A stretch of 64,000 nucleotides of DNA from Acidobacteriota bacterium (GTDB lineage: Bacteria > Acidobacteriota > Thermoanaerobaculia > Multivoradales > JBCCEF01). The notes beneath the pieces were generated by a model, which did no database searches, was not told the DNA's origin, and saw only the letters and a list, made by a program, of their open reading frames with translations. Made by a program: the position numbers and the translations under genes. Shown here one piece after another: positions 18,168 to 26,878 of the stretch (positions are counted from its first letter, which is position 1; every line of letters starts with the position of its first letter). The DNA is taken from contig JBCCHV010000003.1 of the NCBI GenBank assembly GCA_039028635.1, positions 104,125-168,124 of the forward strand, in the 5' to 3' direction.

Positions 18168-18542
18168 GTGGCGAGCAAGGGCAAGGGCTACCGCACCGAG
18201 GAACACGAAGGGTTCACCATCCTGGTGGGCAAGGGGGCGCGCGACAACGACCACCTCACCTTCGCCATCGCGGAGCCCAAAGACTTCTGGCTTCACATCG
18301 CCGGCGGCACCCCCGGCAGCCACGTGGTGGTGAAGAATCCGGACGACCTGCCGGAGCTGCCGCGGCCGGTGGAACGCCGCGCCGCGGCCCTGGCGGCGTA
18401 CCATTCGAAGGCCCGCAACGCCCGGGGCAAGGTGGAAGTCCACCTCTGCCGCGTCGCCGATGTCCACAAACCGCGCGGCTTCGCCGCCGGCAAAGTGGCG
18501 CTGCGGCGCTGGAACAGCCTGCGCGTTTACCCCGAGTCTTGA
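18168..18542 (+). CDS. stand-alone NFACT-R (DUF814) RNA-binding domain protein
   Basis: 124-residue basic protein that corresponds to the C-terminal NFACT-R domain of RqcH/NEMF proteins. Visible conserved parts are DFWLHIAGGTPGSHVVVKNP (residues about 43-62), AALAAYHSKARNARGKVEVH and the terminal KPRGFAAGKVALRRW. RqcH works in ribosome-associated quality control; small proteins made of this domain alone occur in several phyla and are presumed RNA-binding. No NFACT-N or coiled-coil domain is nearby. The GTG start at 18168 lacks a strong ribosome-binding site. Confidence 0.82.
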   Translation: MASKGKGYRTEEHEGFTILVGKGARDNDHLTFAIAEPKDFWLHIAGGTPGSHVVVKNPDDLPELPRPVERRAAALAAYHSKARNARGKVEVHLCRVADVHKPRGFAAGKVALRRWNSLRVYPES

Positions 18543-18597
18543 GGCTGGCGCGGCCCAGCTCCGCCGTCAGCGCCCTCTGAACCGATGAGACCCCGAC

Positions 18598-18939
18598 ATG
18601 CTCTATGAACGACTGGCTCCCGAGATGCAGCAGATGGTGGACACCTGGGCCAAACGCCTCGGCGGAGTCTCCTGGCAACGCCGCGGCGAGCTCCTGGCAC
18701 AAGCGGCGGCACCCTTTGGCGAAGTGCTCGAGGGGGATCAGGCGACCACCGCCTCGCGCGGCTTCCTGACCGCCGTCCTCGAACGCATGGCGCCGCAACA
18801 GGTCGACGACCCCTATCTCGCCGCCCTCCTCCACCTGTCCCTGCGCCAAGACCACCGCGACCTCGCCGCCGCCTATCTCGAAGATCACCCCGAGATGTCG
18901 CAGCTCTTCGAGCAAGAGCTCTCGGAAATCGATTTCTAG
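18598..18939 (+). CDS. hypothetical 113-residue protein
   Basis: Not recognised. A soluble, probably all-helical acidic protein starting MLYERLAPEMQQMVDTWAKR, with no signal peptide or membrane segment and ending QLFEQELSEIDF. It follows the NFACT-R gene by 55 bp in the same direction and may be co-transcribed. The sequence has the balanced amino-acid composition and codon pattern of a real gene, and nothing competes with it on the other strand. The ribosome-binding site is weak. Confidence 0.6.
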   Translation: MLYERLAPEMQQMVDTWAKRLGGVSWQRRGELLAQAAAPFGEVLEGDQATTASRGFLTAVLERMAPQQVDDPYLAALLHLSLRQDHRDLAAAYLEDHPEMSQLFEQELSEIDF

Positions 18940-19018
18940 AGATTCAGGGCGGCTCGAGGCGCCCCTCGGGCACGCTGTGACTAGGCCTCAGAGCTGAAAG
19001 TGGCTGCGTGCACAGCCT

Positions 19019-20683
19019 TCAGGTCTGCAACACGCCGGTCTTGAACTCGGCGAGGTCCGGGTTTTCGGCCACCGCCGCCAGGGTACGGCCGAGCACCCGG
19101 CGGGTGGCGGCGGGGTCGATGATCGCGTCGACCCAGAGGCGGGCCGCCGCATAGCGCGGATCGAGGGCTTCGTCGTAGCGCTTCTGGATGCGCGCCAAGA
19201 GAGCCTGCTTCTCTTCCTCGGAGACATCGGCGCCACGATTCTTGAGCTGAATCGAGAGCAGGGTGTTGGAGGCCTGCGCCCCTCCCATCACGGCGATCGA
19301 GGCCGAAGGCCAGGCATAGAGGAAACGAGCGCCATAGGCCTTGCCGCACATGGCGTAGTTGCCGGCACCGTAGGAGTTGCCCACGAACAGGGTGATCTTG
19401 GGGACCGTCGAGTTGGCCACCGCATTCACCATCTTGGCGCCGTCTTTGATGATGCCGCCGCGCTCGGCGCGACTGCCCACCATGAATCCGGTGACGTCCT
19501 GCAGAAAGAGCAGCGGAATCTTCTTCTGGTTGCACAGTTGGACGAAGCGGGCGCCCTTGTCGGCGGATTCGGAGTAGACCACGCCACCGATCTGAAGCTC
19601 CTTGTCGCCGGCTTCGAGACCGGTCCGACGGTCGACGATGGAGCGCTGGTTGGCGACGATGCCCACGACTTGCCCTTCGATCCAACCGACGCCGCAGATC
19701 AGGGTCTTGCCGTAGGTGGCCTTGAACTCGTCGAGCTCGGACCCGTCGAGGAGCCGGGCGAGCAGCTCCCGCATGTCGTAGGGACGGGAGCGATCGACCG
19801 GCAGAACGGCCGCGATCTCTTCGCTCGCCTGCAGCGGCTCGAGGACCGGCCGACGAGCAAAGGGCGAAGCGCCGGATGGGGCGAGCTGCTCGATCTGCCG
19901 GCGAATCGCCGCCAGGCACTCGCCATCGCTGCCGTGGCGGTGGTCGACGACGCCGGAGACGTCGACCTGCACCTCGGCCCCGCCGAGGGACTGGTTGTCG
20001 ATCTCCTCCCCGATCGCCGCCTTCACCAGGTGGGATCCGGCGAGGAAGATCGAACCGGTGCCCTCGACGATGTGGGATTCGTCGCTCATGATCGGCAAGT
20101 AGGCGCCGCCGGCAACGCACGAGCCCATGATGGCGGCGACCTGAAAGACCCCCTCGGCCGACAGCCGGGCATTGTTGAAGAAGGCCCGACCGAAGTGCTC
20201 CTTGTCCGGGAAGATCTCGTCCTGGAGCGGCAGAAAGACTCCCGCCGAATCAACCAAGTAGACGATCGGGAGGCGATTCTCGAGGGCGATCTCCTGGGCC
20301 CTCAGCACCTTCTTGCAAGTCAGCGGAAACCAGGCGCCGGCCTTGACGGTGGCGTCGTTGGCCACCACCACGACGTCGCGCCCGTGCACCGTGCCGAGCC
20401 CGATCACGACCCCGGCGGCGGGGGCGCCGCCATACTCCTCATAAAAACCGTGAGCCACCCACAGGCCGAGCTCGAGAAACTCCGTGCCGTCGTCGCACAG
20501 GGCGACGATGCGCTCGCGGGCGGTCAGCTTGCCCCGTGCGCGCTGCTTGTCCTGCGCCTTGGCGCCACCGCCGAGACGCAGACTCTCCTCCTCGCCCTGC
20601 AGCCGCTCCGCCTCCCGGCGCCAGTGATCCAGTCGCTCCGTGAAGCGCTCGTCCCGCTGCAAAGTACTGTCGAGAATCGCCAA
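19019..20683 (-). CDS. acyl-CoA carboxylase carboxyltransferase (beta) subunit, methylcrotonyl/geranyl-CoA type
   Basis: 554-residue carboxyltransferase subunit of a biotin-dependent acyl-CoA carboxylase. Characteristic stretches: ARGKLTARERIVALCDDGTE, IVYLVDSAGVFLPLQDEIFP, GSCVAGGAYLPIMSDE, GEEIDNQSLGGAEVQVDVSG and FLQDVTGFMVGSRAERGGII. The E-x-L-G-G-A pattern is that of methylcrotonyl-CoA (LiuB/MccB) and geranyl-CoA (AtuC) carboxylases. No biotin-carboxylase/carrier subunit lies in this window, so the partner must be elsewhere. The proposed start is TTG 20683, with AAGGGGAG just upstream; an earlier in-frame TTG at 20791 has no ribosome site and would add 36 low-complexity residues. No ATG is available nearby. 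Confidence 0.88.
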   Translation of the reverse strand: MAILDSTLQRDERFTERLDHWRREAERLQGEEESLRLGGGAKAQDKQRARGKLTARERIVALCDDGTEFLELGLWVAHGFYEEYGGAPAAGVVIGLGTVHGRDVVVVANDATVKAGAWFPLTCKKVLRAQEIALENRLPIVYLVDSAGVFLPLQDEIFPDKEHFGRAFFNNARLSAEGVFQVAAIMGSCVAGGAYLPIMSDESHIVEGTGSIFLAGSHLVKAAIGEEIDNQSLGGAEVQVDVSGVVDHRHGSDGECLAAIRRQIEQLAPSGASPFARRPVLEPLQASEEIAAVLPVDRSRPYDMRELLARLLDGSELDEFKATYGKTLICGVGWIEGQVVGIVANQRSIVDRRTGLEAGDKELQIGGVVYSESADKGARFVQLCNQKKIPLLFLQDVTGFMVGSRAERGGIIKDGAKMVNAVANSTVPKITLFVGNSYGAGNYAMCGKAYGARFLYAWPSASIAVMGGAQASNTLLSIQLKNRGADVSEEEKQALLARIQKRYDEALDPRYAAARLWVDAIIDPAATRRVLGRTLAAVAENPDLAEFKTGVLQT

Positions 20684-20879
20684 TTCACTCCCCTTGTCTC
20701 TCGCTCGCTCGGCACCGCCGGCCGGGAATCCGGCCGCGGCCTTCGTCGCCCACGGTTGTTCTCGCCGCAACTTATCAAGGCGAGAACCCAACCGGGGAGT
20801 CCGGCGGCCTTACAGGGTCATCGAGGGGGAGTCCGTTCCGGCATCCGGCGCCGGATTACCGCGGGCTCCGAGGCCAAGC

Positions 20880-22490
20880 TCAGTCGCGGGGAGACTCCGG
20901 CAGATGAATGGGAGTCGACGTCCAGAACGCTCCACCGGAGCCACCATCGAAGCGCTCGTCGGCGAAGAGGAAGAGCAGAGAGAGGTCGTCGGTCGCGGCA
21001 ATGCCTTCGATGACGAGCTCCTCGACACCGGAGGGATCCGCCGCCCCCAGACGAAGACGACCGAGCAGGTCGTCGGATCCCTGCAGATCGTGGAACCGTT
21101 CGCCGACCCGTAGCTGGAGCCCGGTCGGCCGGAGCCCCTCGGGAAGAGGTGGAGTCGCCGCCAGGTTCAGCACCAAGCGGTGGTCCGCTCCGCTCACCGG
21201 GGGCGGTCGGTCACCGGTGCAAGGAACACAGGCGTTGGTTTCCGGCGTCCCCGTGTAGAGGTCGTCGACGAGCTGAACCAGAGAGACCGCGCTGCTCGGT
21301 GAGCAATCGCTGCAGGCGCCGAGAGAGGCCCGGGCGAGACCGAGGTTGCGCCAGCAAGGGTGATCGTGATCGCTCGAGGCGGCGAGTACGGCATCGACAA
21401 AGGGCGACTCGGAGCCCACGATCGGCGCGCCGTCGCGAGCCAGCAGGAAGCGCTCCGCGTCGCCGTCGCCACGGATCGGATGCCATAGGCCGGCACCGGG
21501 GTCCTCGAACGGCAGGTTCAGGGCTCCACGGCGATGGGCCAGCGCCAGCCAACCGGTTGCCATCGCCGTGGCGTAGGAGGACCCGGGCGGCGCGAGCCAC
21601 GCGCTCTGGTCGACCACACCATGGTCGGAATAACAAAGCCCCGAGGAGGGAAAAAGCGCCTCGAGCTTGCCGGGTGGCTGGTGCCAGGGCGCCGGCGGGG
21701 TCTCCCAGCTCGACTGGACCACCGATTGACGAGCGAGGAACTGCGGCAGGGCCAGGGAGCCCACCGCGAGTACGGTCTCGCTGGCCGCCGGAAAGAGCAG
21801 CTCGCGATGATTGCCGGCGCTCGCCAACAAGGTCACCCCGTGATCCGAGAGGCGCTCGAGAGCGGCGCTGATCTCGTCTCCCAACCCCGACTTCGAGGTC
21901 GCCAGCCGTCCGAAGCTCATGTTGACCGCCAAGGGCGGTCCCGAGCTTTGCGAGACCTCGAGCACCTGGCACAGGCGGGCCAAGACCCCGAGATCGTTCG
22001 CTCCCGTCGTCGGTAAGCCATGGATGCCGGCTTCGAGGTCGAAAAGCACCACGCCCACCTCAGACTCGGCCACCGAATCCATCAGGGAGGCGAGGGACCA
22101 GCCGTGCCAGTGATTCCAGTCGACGAGGGCGATCCACTCGCAGTCGCAAGCGGCGGCCGAGTCGCAAAGGCAAGAACCTTGGTCACAGGGCAGCGGCGAA
22201 TCCGATCGCGGAGCCATGGCCGGCGACGGGTAGGCCCTGGGAACTTCCGAATGGATCGGCCCGGTTCGACACCCCGGCACCGGTCCCGGCGACAACCGCT
22301 CGGCCGCCGTCGCAACCTGGTAGATGATGGTCGCGCCATCGCTCTCCTGCCCGCACCGGATCTCGCCACCGGCGAACGGCTGTGGACACGCCAGACGCCG
22401 CCATTCGACGGCGGTCGACTCGCCTCGAGCCACGCTCCCTACGAGCACCATCACCCCGAATCCAAACCAACACCAGATTCTCGTCGTCAT
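20880..22490 (-). CDS. secreted subtilase-like (S8) protein with compressed catalytic region
   Basis: 536 residues with a signal peptide (MTTRIWCWFGFGVMVLVGSV, cleavage near 23). Subtilase landmarks are present in order: EWIALVDWNHWHGWSLASL (candidate Asp and His, about 124 and 129), VNMSFGR, the oxyanion Asn in TLLASAGNH (about 227), and the Ser motif PGSSYATAMATGWLALAH (Ser about 305). In classical subtilases Asp and His are some 30 or more residues apart; here only about 5. The rest is Cys-rich, with a beta-type C-terminal region of about 200 residues. ATG 22490 is chosen for the signal peptide. It may be a diverged or inactive protease. It lies downstream of the small Cys-rich secreted protein. 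Confidence 0.7.
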   Translation of the reverse strand: MTTRIWCWFGFGVMVLVGSVARGESTAVEWRRLACPQPFAGGEIRCGQESDGATIIYQVATAAERLSPGPVPGCRTGPIHSEVPRAYPSPAMAPRSDSPLPCDQGSCLCDSAAACDCEWIALVDWNHWHGWSLASLMDSVAESEVGVVLFDLEAGIHGLPTTGANDLGVLARLCQVLEVSQSSGPPLAVNMSFGRLATSKSGLGDEISAALERLSDHGVTLLASAGNHRELLFPAASETVLAVGSLALPQFLARQSVVQSSWETPPAPWHQPPGKLEALFPSSGLCYSDHGVVDQSAWLAPPGSSYATAMATGWLALAHRRGALNLPFEDPGAGLWHPIRGDGDAERFLLARDGAPIVGSESPFVDAVLAASSDHDHPCWRNLGLARASLGACSDCSPSSAVSLVQLVDDLYTGTPETNACVPCTGDRPPPVSGADHRLVLNLAATPPLPEGLRPTGLQLRVGERFHDLQGSDDLLGRLRLGAADPSGVEELVIEGIAATDDLSLLFLFADERFDGGSGGAFWTSTPIHLPESPRD

Positions 22491-22625
22491 GCTGAAAATC
22501 CCCCCGGAGAAGAGCACTGCAGATCAACCGATCTCGGCGGCGATCAAGCCATCATCGCTAGTCCTTCGCGCCCCCTCGGCCAGCGGGCCGAAGGGGCATC
22601 TCGGATCGAAGTCTCTGAGGACGGA

Positions 22626-22913
22626 CTAGGAATCGAAAGCGCTGATGCAGGGGGTGTACATGGCGCTGTCCACAATGCAGGTGGCGGGACCGCGCGCAAC
22701 CTCCTGGCTGTTGAAGTAGGTCACGCACTGAGCGCAAGTCCGATTCGGTCCACAGCTGATGCTCGGCGGTGGCCCGACATAGCGATTCCAGATGGCGCCA
22801 TGCTCGGGGTTCTGGGGGCCCGCCGCGAGCTGCAACGAGCCGCAGAGAAGGGCGACGACGGCGATGCAACCCAAGGCGACTCTCCAGCGTTTCGGTGGTG
22901 ATTGGAGTTTCAT
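22626..22913 (-). CDS. small secreted cysteine-rich protein (hypothetical)
   Basis: 95 residues, family not recognised. A signal-peptide-like N-terminus (MKLQSPPKRWRVALGCIAVV followed by ALLCGSLQLAAG) precedes a mature part of about 65 residues with five cysteines, in SCGPNRTCAQCVTYF, GPATCIVD and YTPCISAFDS. AAGGAG lies 8 nt before ATG 22913, a good start. It is on the same strand as, and just upstream of, the subtilase-like gene (135 bp) and could be its partner, substrate or an unrelated exported peptide. Confidence 0.65.
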   Translation of the reverse strand: MKLQSPPKRWRVALGCIAVVALLCGSLQLAAGPQNPEHGAIWNRYVGPPPSISCGPNRTCAQCVTYFNSQEVARGPATCIVDSAMYTPCISAFDS

Positions 22914-23086
22914 GCTCGGTCTCCTTGACGAAATGGACAGGATCAACTGACGTTCCTGTCCCTTAGGGAGTCACCACTCGGCAGGATTGCCCCAAGAAAT
23001 CGTCGAAGGCCGAATTCTCTCGGCCAACGGTGGTCAGAAGGACCGCTCTCCCGGGGACCGACGAGCGCCTCGGGCTCTGGCGGCGC

Positions 23087-23271
23087 TAGCAGGTTGCTGA
23101 AAAACTCATCGGCAACCTGCTTCCGGGCCCGAGAGGGCCCGGCGGCGAAGCCGTGAGACGGGGTGAGCCCGAAAAATCGCACTTTTTCGGGCGAGGGGGC
23201 GCTTAGCCCCCTGAAACAAACAGCTAGCAGCGCTGGAAAAGTCGCAAGCGGACTTTTTCAGCAGCCTGCTA
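23087..23271. repeat. 185-bp multi-hairpin repeat with 21-bp inverted ends (copy 1, complete)
   Basis: The ends are imperfect inverted repeats: TAGCAGGTTGCTGAAAAACTC at the left, and at the right the reverse complement reads TAGCAGGCTGCTGAAAAAGTC (2 differences). Inside are successive palindromes: GCAGGTTGC/GCAACCTGC, GGGCCC-gaga-GGGCCC, CCCGAAAAA/TTTTTCGGG, GGGGGC/GCCCCC and GCTGGAAAAGTC/GACTTTTTCAGC. A second copy begins at 63903. No coding capacity. It resembles a MITE or large REP-like element. The right end encodes the last residues and stop of the anti-sigma-like gene. Confidence 0.85.
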
Positions 23272-24046
23272 ACAGGCGCACCGTCTGCGGATAGACCTTG
23301 CGGCGCGAGCCCTCGGCAAGGCGATCGCGACCGGTCTCCCCTGGCTCCAGCTCGAGCAGAACCGGCAGGTCACCGGGCCGGGCAACCACCACGAACAATA
23401 AGTAGTCACCCGGCCCTTCGGTCAGGATCTCGGAGGCCCGCAGGCGCAGGACCGCGGCCCCTTGGGAGGCCTCGAGCTGTCGGGCATCGACCCGCTGGAA
23501 GCGGCGCAAGGCATCACCGTCTCTGCCGTAGAGGCCGAACTCGACATCCGCCGACGCCTCCTCGCGCGGCGCGATCTCGAATCTCAGCGCGGTCTCCGGC
23601 CGCGCCTCCAGCGAACCCGGGGGAACCGTCTCGCCGCGTGCGGTGGCCAAGCCAAAGGCCAAAACCTCGTAGTCCGAGGACATCGGCCGGGGAAGCTGCC
23701 GACTGATCACCCCGAACCAAAGGCCCAGCAAGAGAATGCCGACGACGCTGGCGGCCAGCGCCCAGCGCTGCCGGCGAATCCTGGTAAGCGGGGCGTTCGG
23801 CTTCTCTCCCCCGCTGCCGGCCGCCAGGGCCCGGGATTCATCGAGCGCTTCGAGGTCGGCGAGCTCGATCAGCCGACGGCGTGCCCCGGGGTTGCGGGAC
23901 AGTTGCTTCTCGACCGCCTGCGCCTCGGCGTCCGAAAGGCGGCCAGCTCGGTAGGCTCGCAGCGTCTCGTCCCGGGGCATCTCGCCGGTCGAGTCCTCGA
24001 GCGAGGCGACCTGGCGCAACAGCTTGTCGAGTTTCGATGGGCTCAT
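23258..24046 (-). CDS. anti-sigma-factor-like single-pass membrane protein
   Basis: 262 residues. The N-terminal cytoplasmic helical segment (about 1-85) has ETLRAYRAGRLSDAEAQAVE and a RNPGARRRLIELADLE helix, like anti-sigma N-domains but without the zinc-binding H-x3-C-x2-C. One TM helix follows (WALAASVVGILLLGLWFGV, about 95-113), then an extracytoplasmic beta-rich part of about 145 residues. It lies 57 bp after the CHAT gene, which overlaps the sigma gene, so control of that sigma factor is likely but inferred. The stop codon and last four or so codons lie inside the inverted end of the palindromic repeat, so the original C-terminus may have been altered. The ATG at 24046 is preferred over a TTG three codons earlier. 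Confidence 0.7.
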   Translation of the reverse strand: MSPSKLDKLLRQVASLEDSTGEMPRDETLRAYRAGRLSDAEAQAVEKQLSRNPGARRRLIELADLEALDESRALAAGSGGEKPNAPLTRIRRQRWALAASVVGILLLGLWFGVISRQLPRPMSSDYEVLAFGLATARGETVPPGSLEARPETALRFEIAPREEASADVEFGLYGRDGDALRRFQRVDARQLEASQGAAVLRLRASEILTEGPGDYLLFVVVARPGDLPVLLELEPGETGRDRLAEGSRRKVYPQTVRLLAGC

Positions 24047-24103
24047 GTCTCGCAAATCCGATCGTCGGCCTTCTCCGGCCCTGGACCTTGGTTCATCATC
24101 GAG

Positions 24104-26878
24104 CTATCCGGCTCCCGACGCCGAAGGCTCGACCGCCCCGGAGATCAACATCAGACCACTCCATTCGGCGGCCGAAAAGCGGCGCCGGACTTCGGCAAGG
24201 CCTTTCCCGAAGGCTACCGGGACTGGCTGGCCGGCGGCGATCTCTCGGTAGAAGGCACGGTTGAACTCACCCGCCAGACGATCGCCCAGCTCGCCCCGGC
24301 TGGCAACCACCCAGGGCACTCCGAGCTGAGCGAGCAGGCCGCCGAGTCCGAAGCGACCACTGTCCGGAGAGACCGGCCAGCGACCGGTGTGACAACCACT
24401 GAGGTTCACCAAACGCGTCCCACCGGACCAGACAGGGCCTACCGCCAGGGTGACCTCATCGTCGGCCAGGAGGAGAGCCGAGATCTCCGGGAAACCGGGC
24501 TGGTACCGACCGTGACTATCGACATGGATCAACTCCCGGGCAACCTTCAGGCCCTCCCGAGCCCGGCTCCCCGTGACCTGGGCTCCTGAAAGAATCTCGG
24601 CACGCGGGAAGAGTCGGCGGTAGAGCGGCAGAAGCTCGACCGCTGCGGCCAGATCGCCGCCCGGATCGACCAGGAAAAGGGGCGGTGCCAGGTGGGCGAA
24701 GCGGCGGCGGGGCCGATCGGCCCCGGCTGGCACCACCACCGGCGTCGTCACCTCACCGAGCCAGCGAGCTTCTCCGGCGCCCCACTCCTCGGACAGCGGC
24801 AGAGCGCCCAACGGCACCCGCTGCAGCAGACCATGCAGAGCATAGCGAGTGACCGGGTCGGGCGGGCCTTCCGGCGCGAAGGCCTGAGCGATCGGCTCGA
24901 GGGTGCGACGCCAGGCTTCTTCGGACCGGCCCACCGCGGGCTGCGCGAGACGATCGAGAGCCCGCTGCAGGGCTTGTCTGCGAAGCGAGGTTCGACGGGC
25001 TAGCGAGTACTCGCCACTCCCCTGGCGGCGCAACAGCAGCACTTCGTCCTCGAGGGCGACGGCGCGATAGGCCGCCCCCTGAAGGTCCGCCACGCTTCCA
25101 GGGTCCTCACAGGCCGGCCATCGCCGCCAGAGCTGCCGGAGCTCGTCGACCAACGACCGCCGAGTGCGCCGGATCTCATCGCTCCGGGCTCGCGAAGCCG
25201 GCACCTCGAGGGCGGCCAGCTCGGCGAGCAGCCGTTCCGCCTGGCGATCGAGGCGGGACCAACGGGAGCGGCTCTGGTCATCGGCGGCACGCTCGCGGCA
25301 GCGTTGTCGAGCCCATCCGAGGGTCGACATACGATCGAGGCGCGCGAGCCTCTGCCATCCGACGTCCGGACGGTCGAGCTCCACCGCCACCCGCGCCGCG
25401 CGAGCGAAATCCTCGGACTGCGGTCCGAAGCCGACCGGCAGACCACCTCCTCGCCGCTGCCAAGTCGTCACCTCGTGTAGTCCCAGAGCTCGCTCGAAGA
25501 GCTCATCGGCCCCCCGGAGGTCTCCCAGGGCACGACGCGCTCTGGCACCGCAGCTCGCCGCCCAGGCGGCGAGGCGCAGATCCGACCCCGGCTCCAGCTC
25601 GGCGCAAGCTTGGCGGGCGGCTTCGAACCGGCTGTTGCCGAAGGCCGCTAAGCCCGCAACGAGCTCGATCCAAGCCCGCCGCCGCCGATGCATCTCGCCC
25701 TCATCGACCATCTCCCCGAGAAGTGCTCGGGCGCGCTCGAGCTCGGCTCCTGGATCGAGCCCGCGACGCACTCGCAGCAGGGCCAGGTTGAGCATCTGAT
25801 TGACGCGCTCCAGCGGCGCATGGCCCGGAAGGCGTTCCAGGGCTTGACGCACCACCGACTCCGCCGCCGCCAGCTCATCGTCCGAGATGCGTTGCTGAAA
25901 CTGCATCAGCCAGGCCAGTTGGCCATAGGCCGAAGGCAACAGAGCATCGTCACAAGGAGCGAAGCGACAGTCGTCGAGGGCAGCTCGCAAGCGGTCGATC
26001 GCTTCGTCCACGGCCCCCTGCCGCGCCAACAGCTCGGCCTGCGACACGGTGATCATGAAGCGCTTCCGGTAGGCCACCCTCGTGGCACTCCGCTCAGCCC
26101 GGCTCAGCAGCCCCCAAGCCGCTGCAGGATTGCCGAACACCAGCTCGAGAAGCGCCTGTTCCCGCAGCGCCTCGGCGGCAATACCACTCGCTTCCGACTG
26201 CTCAAGCCAGGCCGGTAGGGCGCGCAAACGGCGCCGCGCCTCGACCTGCGATTCGCGACTCCCGGCCTCTCGCAGGAAATGAACCGCCACCAGATCGAGC
26301 TGAACCGCGGCGAGGGGGAAGCTCTGCCGGTTCTGCCGATTCAGGGCATCCCAACGCTCCAGAAAGCGGTCGAGCCCGATCGCGGACGCCGACCGCAACA
26401 GAGCCGCACGGTCCCGGCGAAACTCGGCGTAGGGCAAGGCCGGGCGGAAGCCGATCCGCCGACAAGGCGTCCGGTAGCGAGAACCGTCAAAGCGATCGAT
26501 CAGCTCACCGCAGAGGTCTCCCTCCCGGCCCGACAGGAGAACGGAGGGCAGCTGACCCTCGAAACAGAGCACCGTCGCCATGCGCGCCACCGGCGGCCGA
26601 AAGTCTTGGTTCAGCGGCATCCCTGCGAAGCTCAGGCGCATCTCCCAGCGGCTGGTATCGGCCGTCGCCGCCGGCTGCAGGCAAAGGCTGGGACGGCTTT
26701 CCGGCAGCAGGAAGAGTGGCAGGAGCTCAGCGTTCGAAAGGACGACTACCTCCTGGTGGTTGCGAATCACGACCGGAAGATCGAGATCCGGCGCCGGCTG
26801 ACAGGCGAGAAACACCAGGCAGATGCCCAGCACCCACCCGCAAGCACGGCAGCGCCTCCGGCACCGTCCTACCCTCAT
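24104..26878 (-). CDS. CHAT-domain caspase-like protease with helical repeat region
   Basis: 924 residues. The N-terminus is an Arg-rich export signal with a possible, imperfect lipobox (VLGICLVFLAC); an N-terminal domain runs to about 230, then TPR-like helical repeats to about 600, and a C-terminal CHAT domain from about 680. The catalytic dyad is visible: His789 in HVDSHGRYQPGF and Cys829 in LVNLSGCHTGRW. CHAT proteases are relatives of caspases and separase used in several bacterial defence and signalling systems. The start overlaps the stop of the sigma-factor gene by 4 nt, so the two are coupled. Target unknown. Confidence 0.87.
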   Translation of the reverse strand: MRVGRCRRRCRACGWVLGICLVFLACQPAPDLDLPVVIRNHQEVVVLSNAELLPLFLLPESRPSLCLQPAATADTSRWEMRLSFAGMPLNQDFRPPVARMATVLCFEGQLPSVLLSGREGDLCGELIDRFDGSRYRTPCRRIGFRPALPYAEFRRDRAALLRSASAIGLDRFLERWDALNRQNRQSFPLAAVQLDLVAVHFLREAGSRESQVEARRRLRALPAWLEQSEASGIAAEALREQALLELVFGNPAAAWGLLSRAERSATRVAYRKRFMITVSQAELLARQGAVDEAIDRLRAALDDCRFAPCDDALLPSAYGQLAWLMQFQQRISDDELAAAESVVRQALERLPGHAPLERVNQMLNLALLRVRRGLDPGAELERARALLGEMVDEGEMHRRRRAWIELVAGLAAFGNSRFEAARQACAELEPGSDLRLAAWAASCGARARRALGDLRGADELFERALGLHEVTTWQRRGGGLPVGFGPQSEDFARAARVAVELDRPDVGWQRLARLDRMSTLGWARQRCRERAADDQSRSRWSRLDRQAERLLAELAALEVPASRARSDEIRRTRRSLVDELRQLWRRWPACEDPGSVADLQGAAYRAVALEDEVLLLRRQGSGEYSLARRTSLRRQALQRALDRLAQPAVGRSEEAWRRTLEPIAQAFAPEGPPDPVTRYALHGLLQRVPLGALPLSEEWGAGEARWLGEVTTPVVVPAGADRPRRRFAHLAPPLFLVDPGGDLAAAVELLPLYRRLFPRAEILSGAQVTGSRAREGLKVARELIHVDSHGRYQPGFPEISALLLADDEVTLAVGPVWSGGTRLVNLSGCHTGRWPVSPDSGRFGLGGLLAQLGVPWVVASRGELGDRLAGEFNRAFYREIAAGQPVPVAFGKGLAEVRRRFSAAEWSGLMLISGAVEPSASGAG

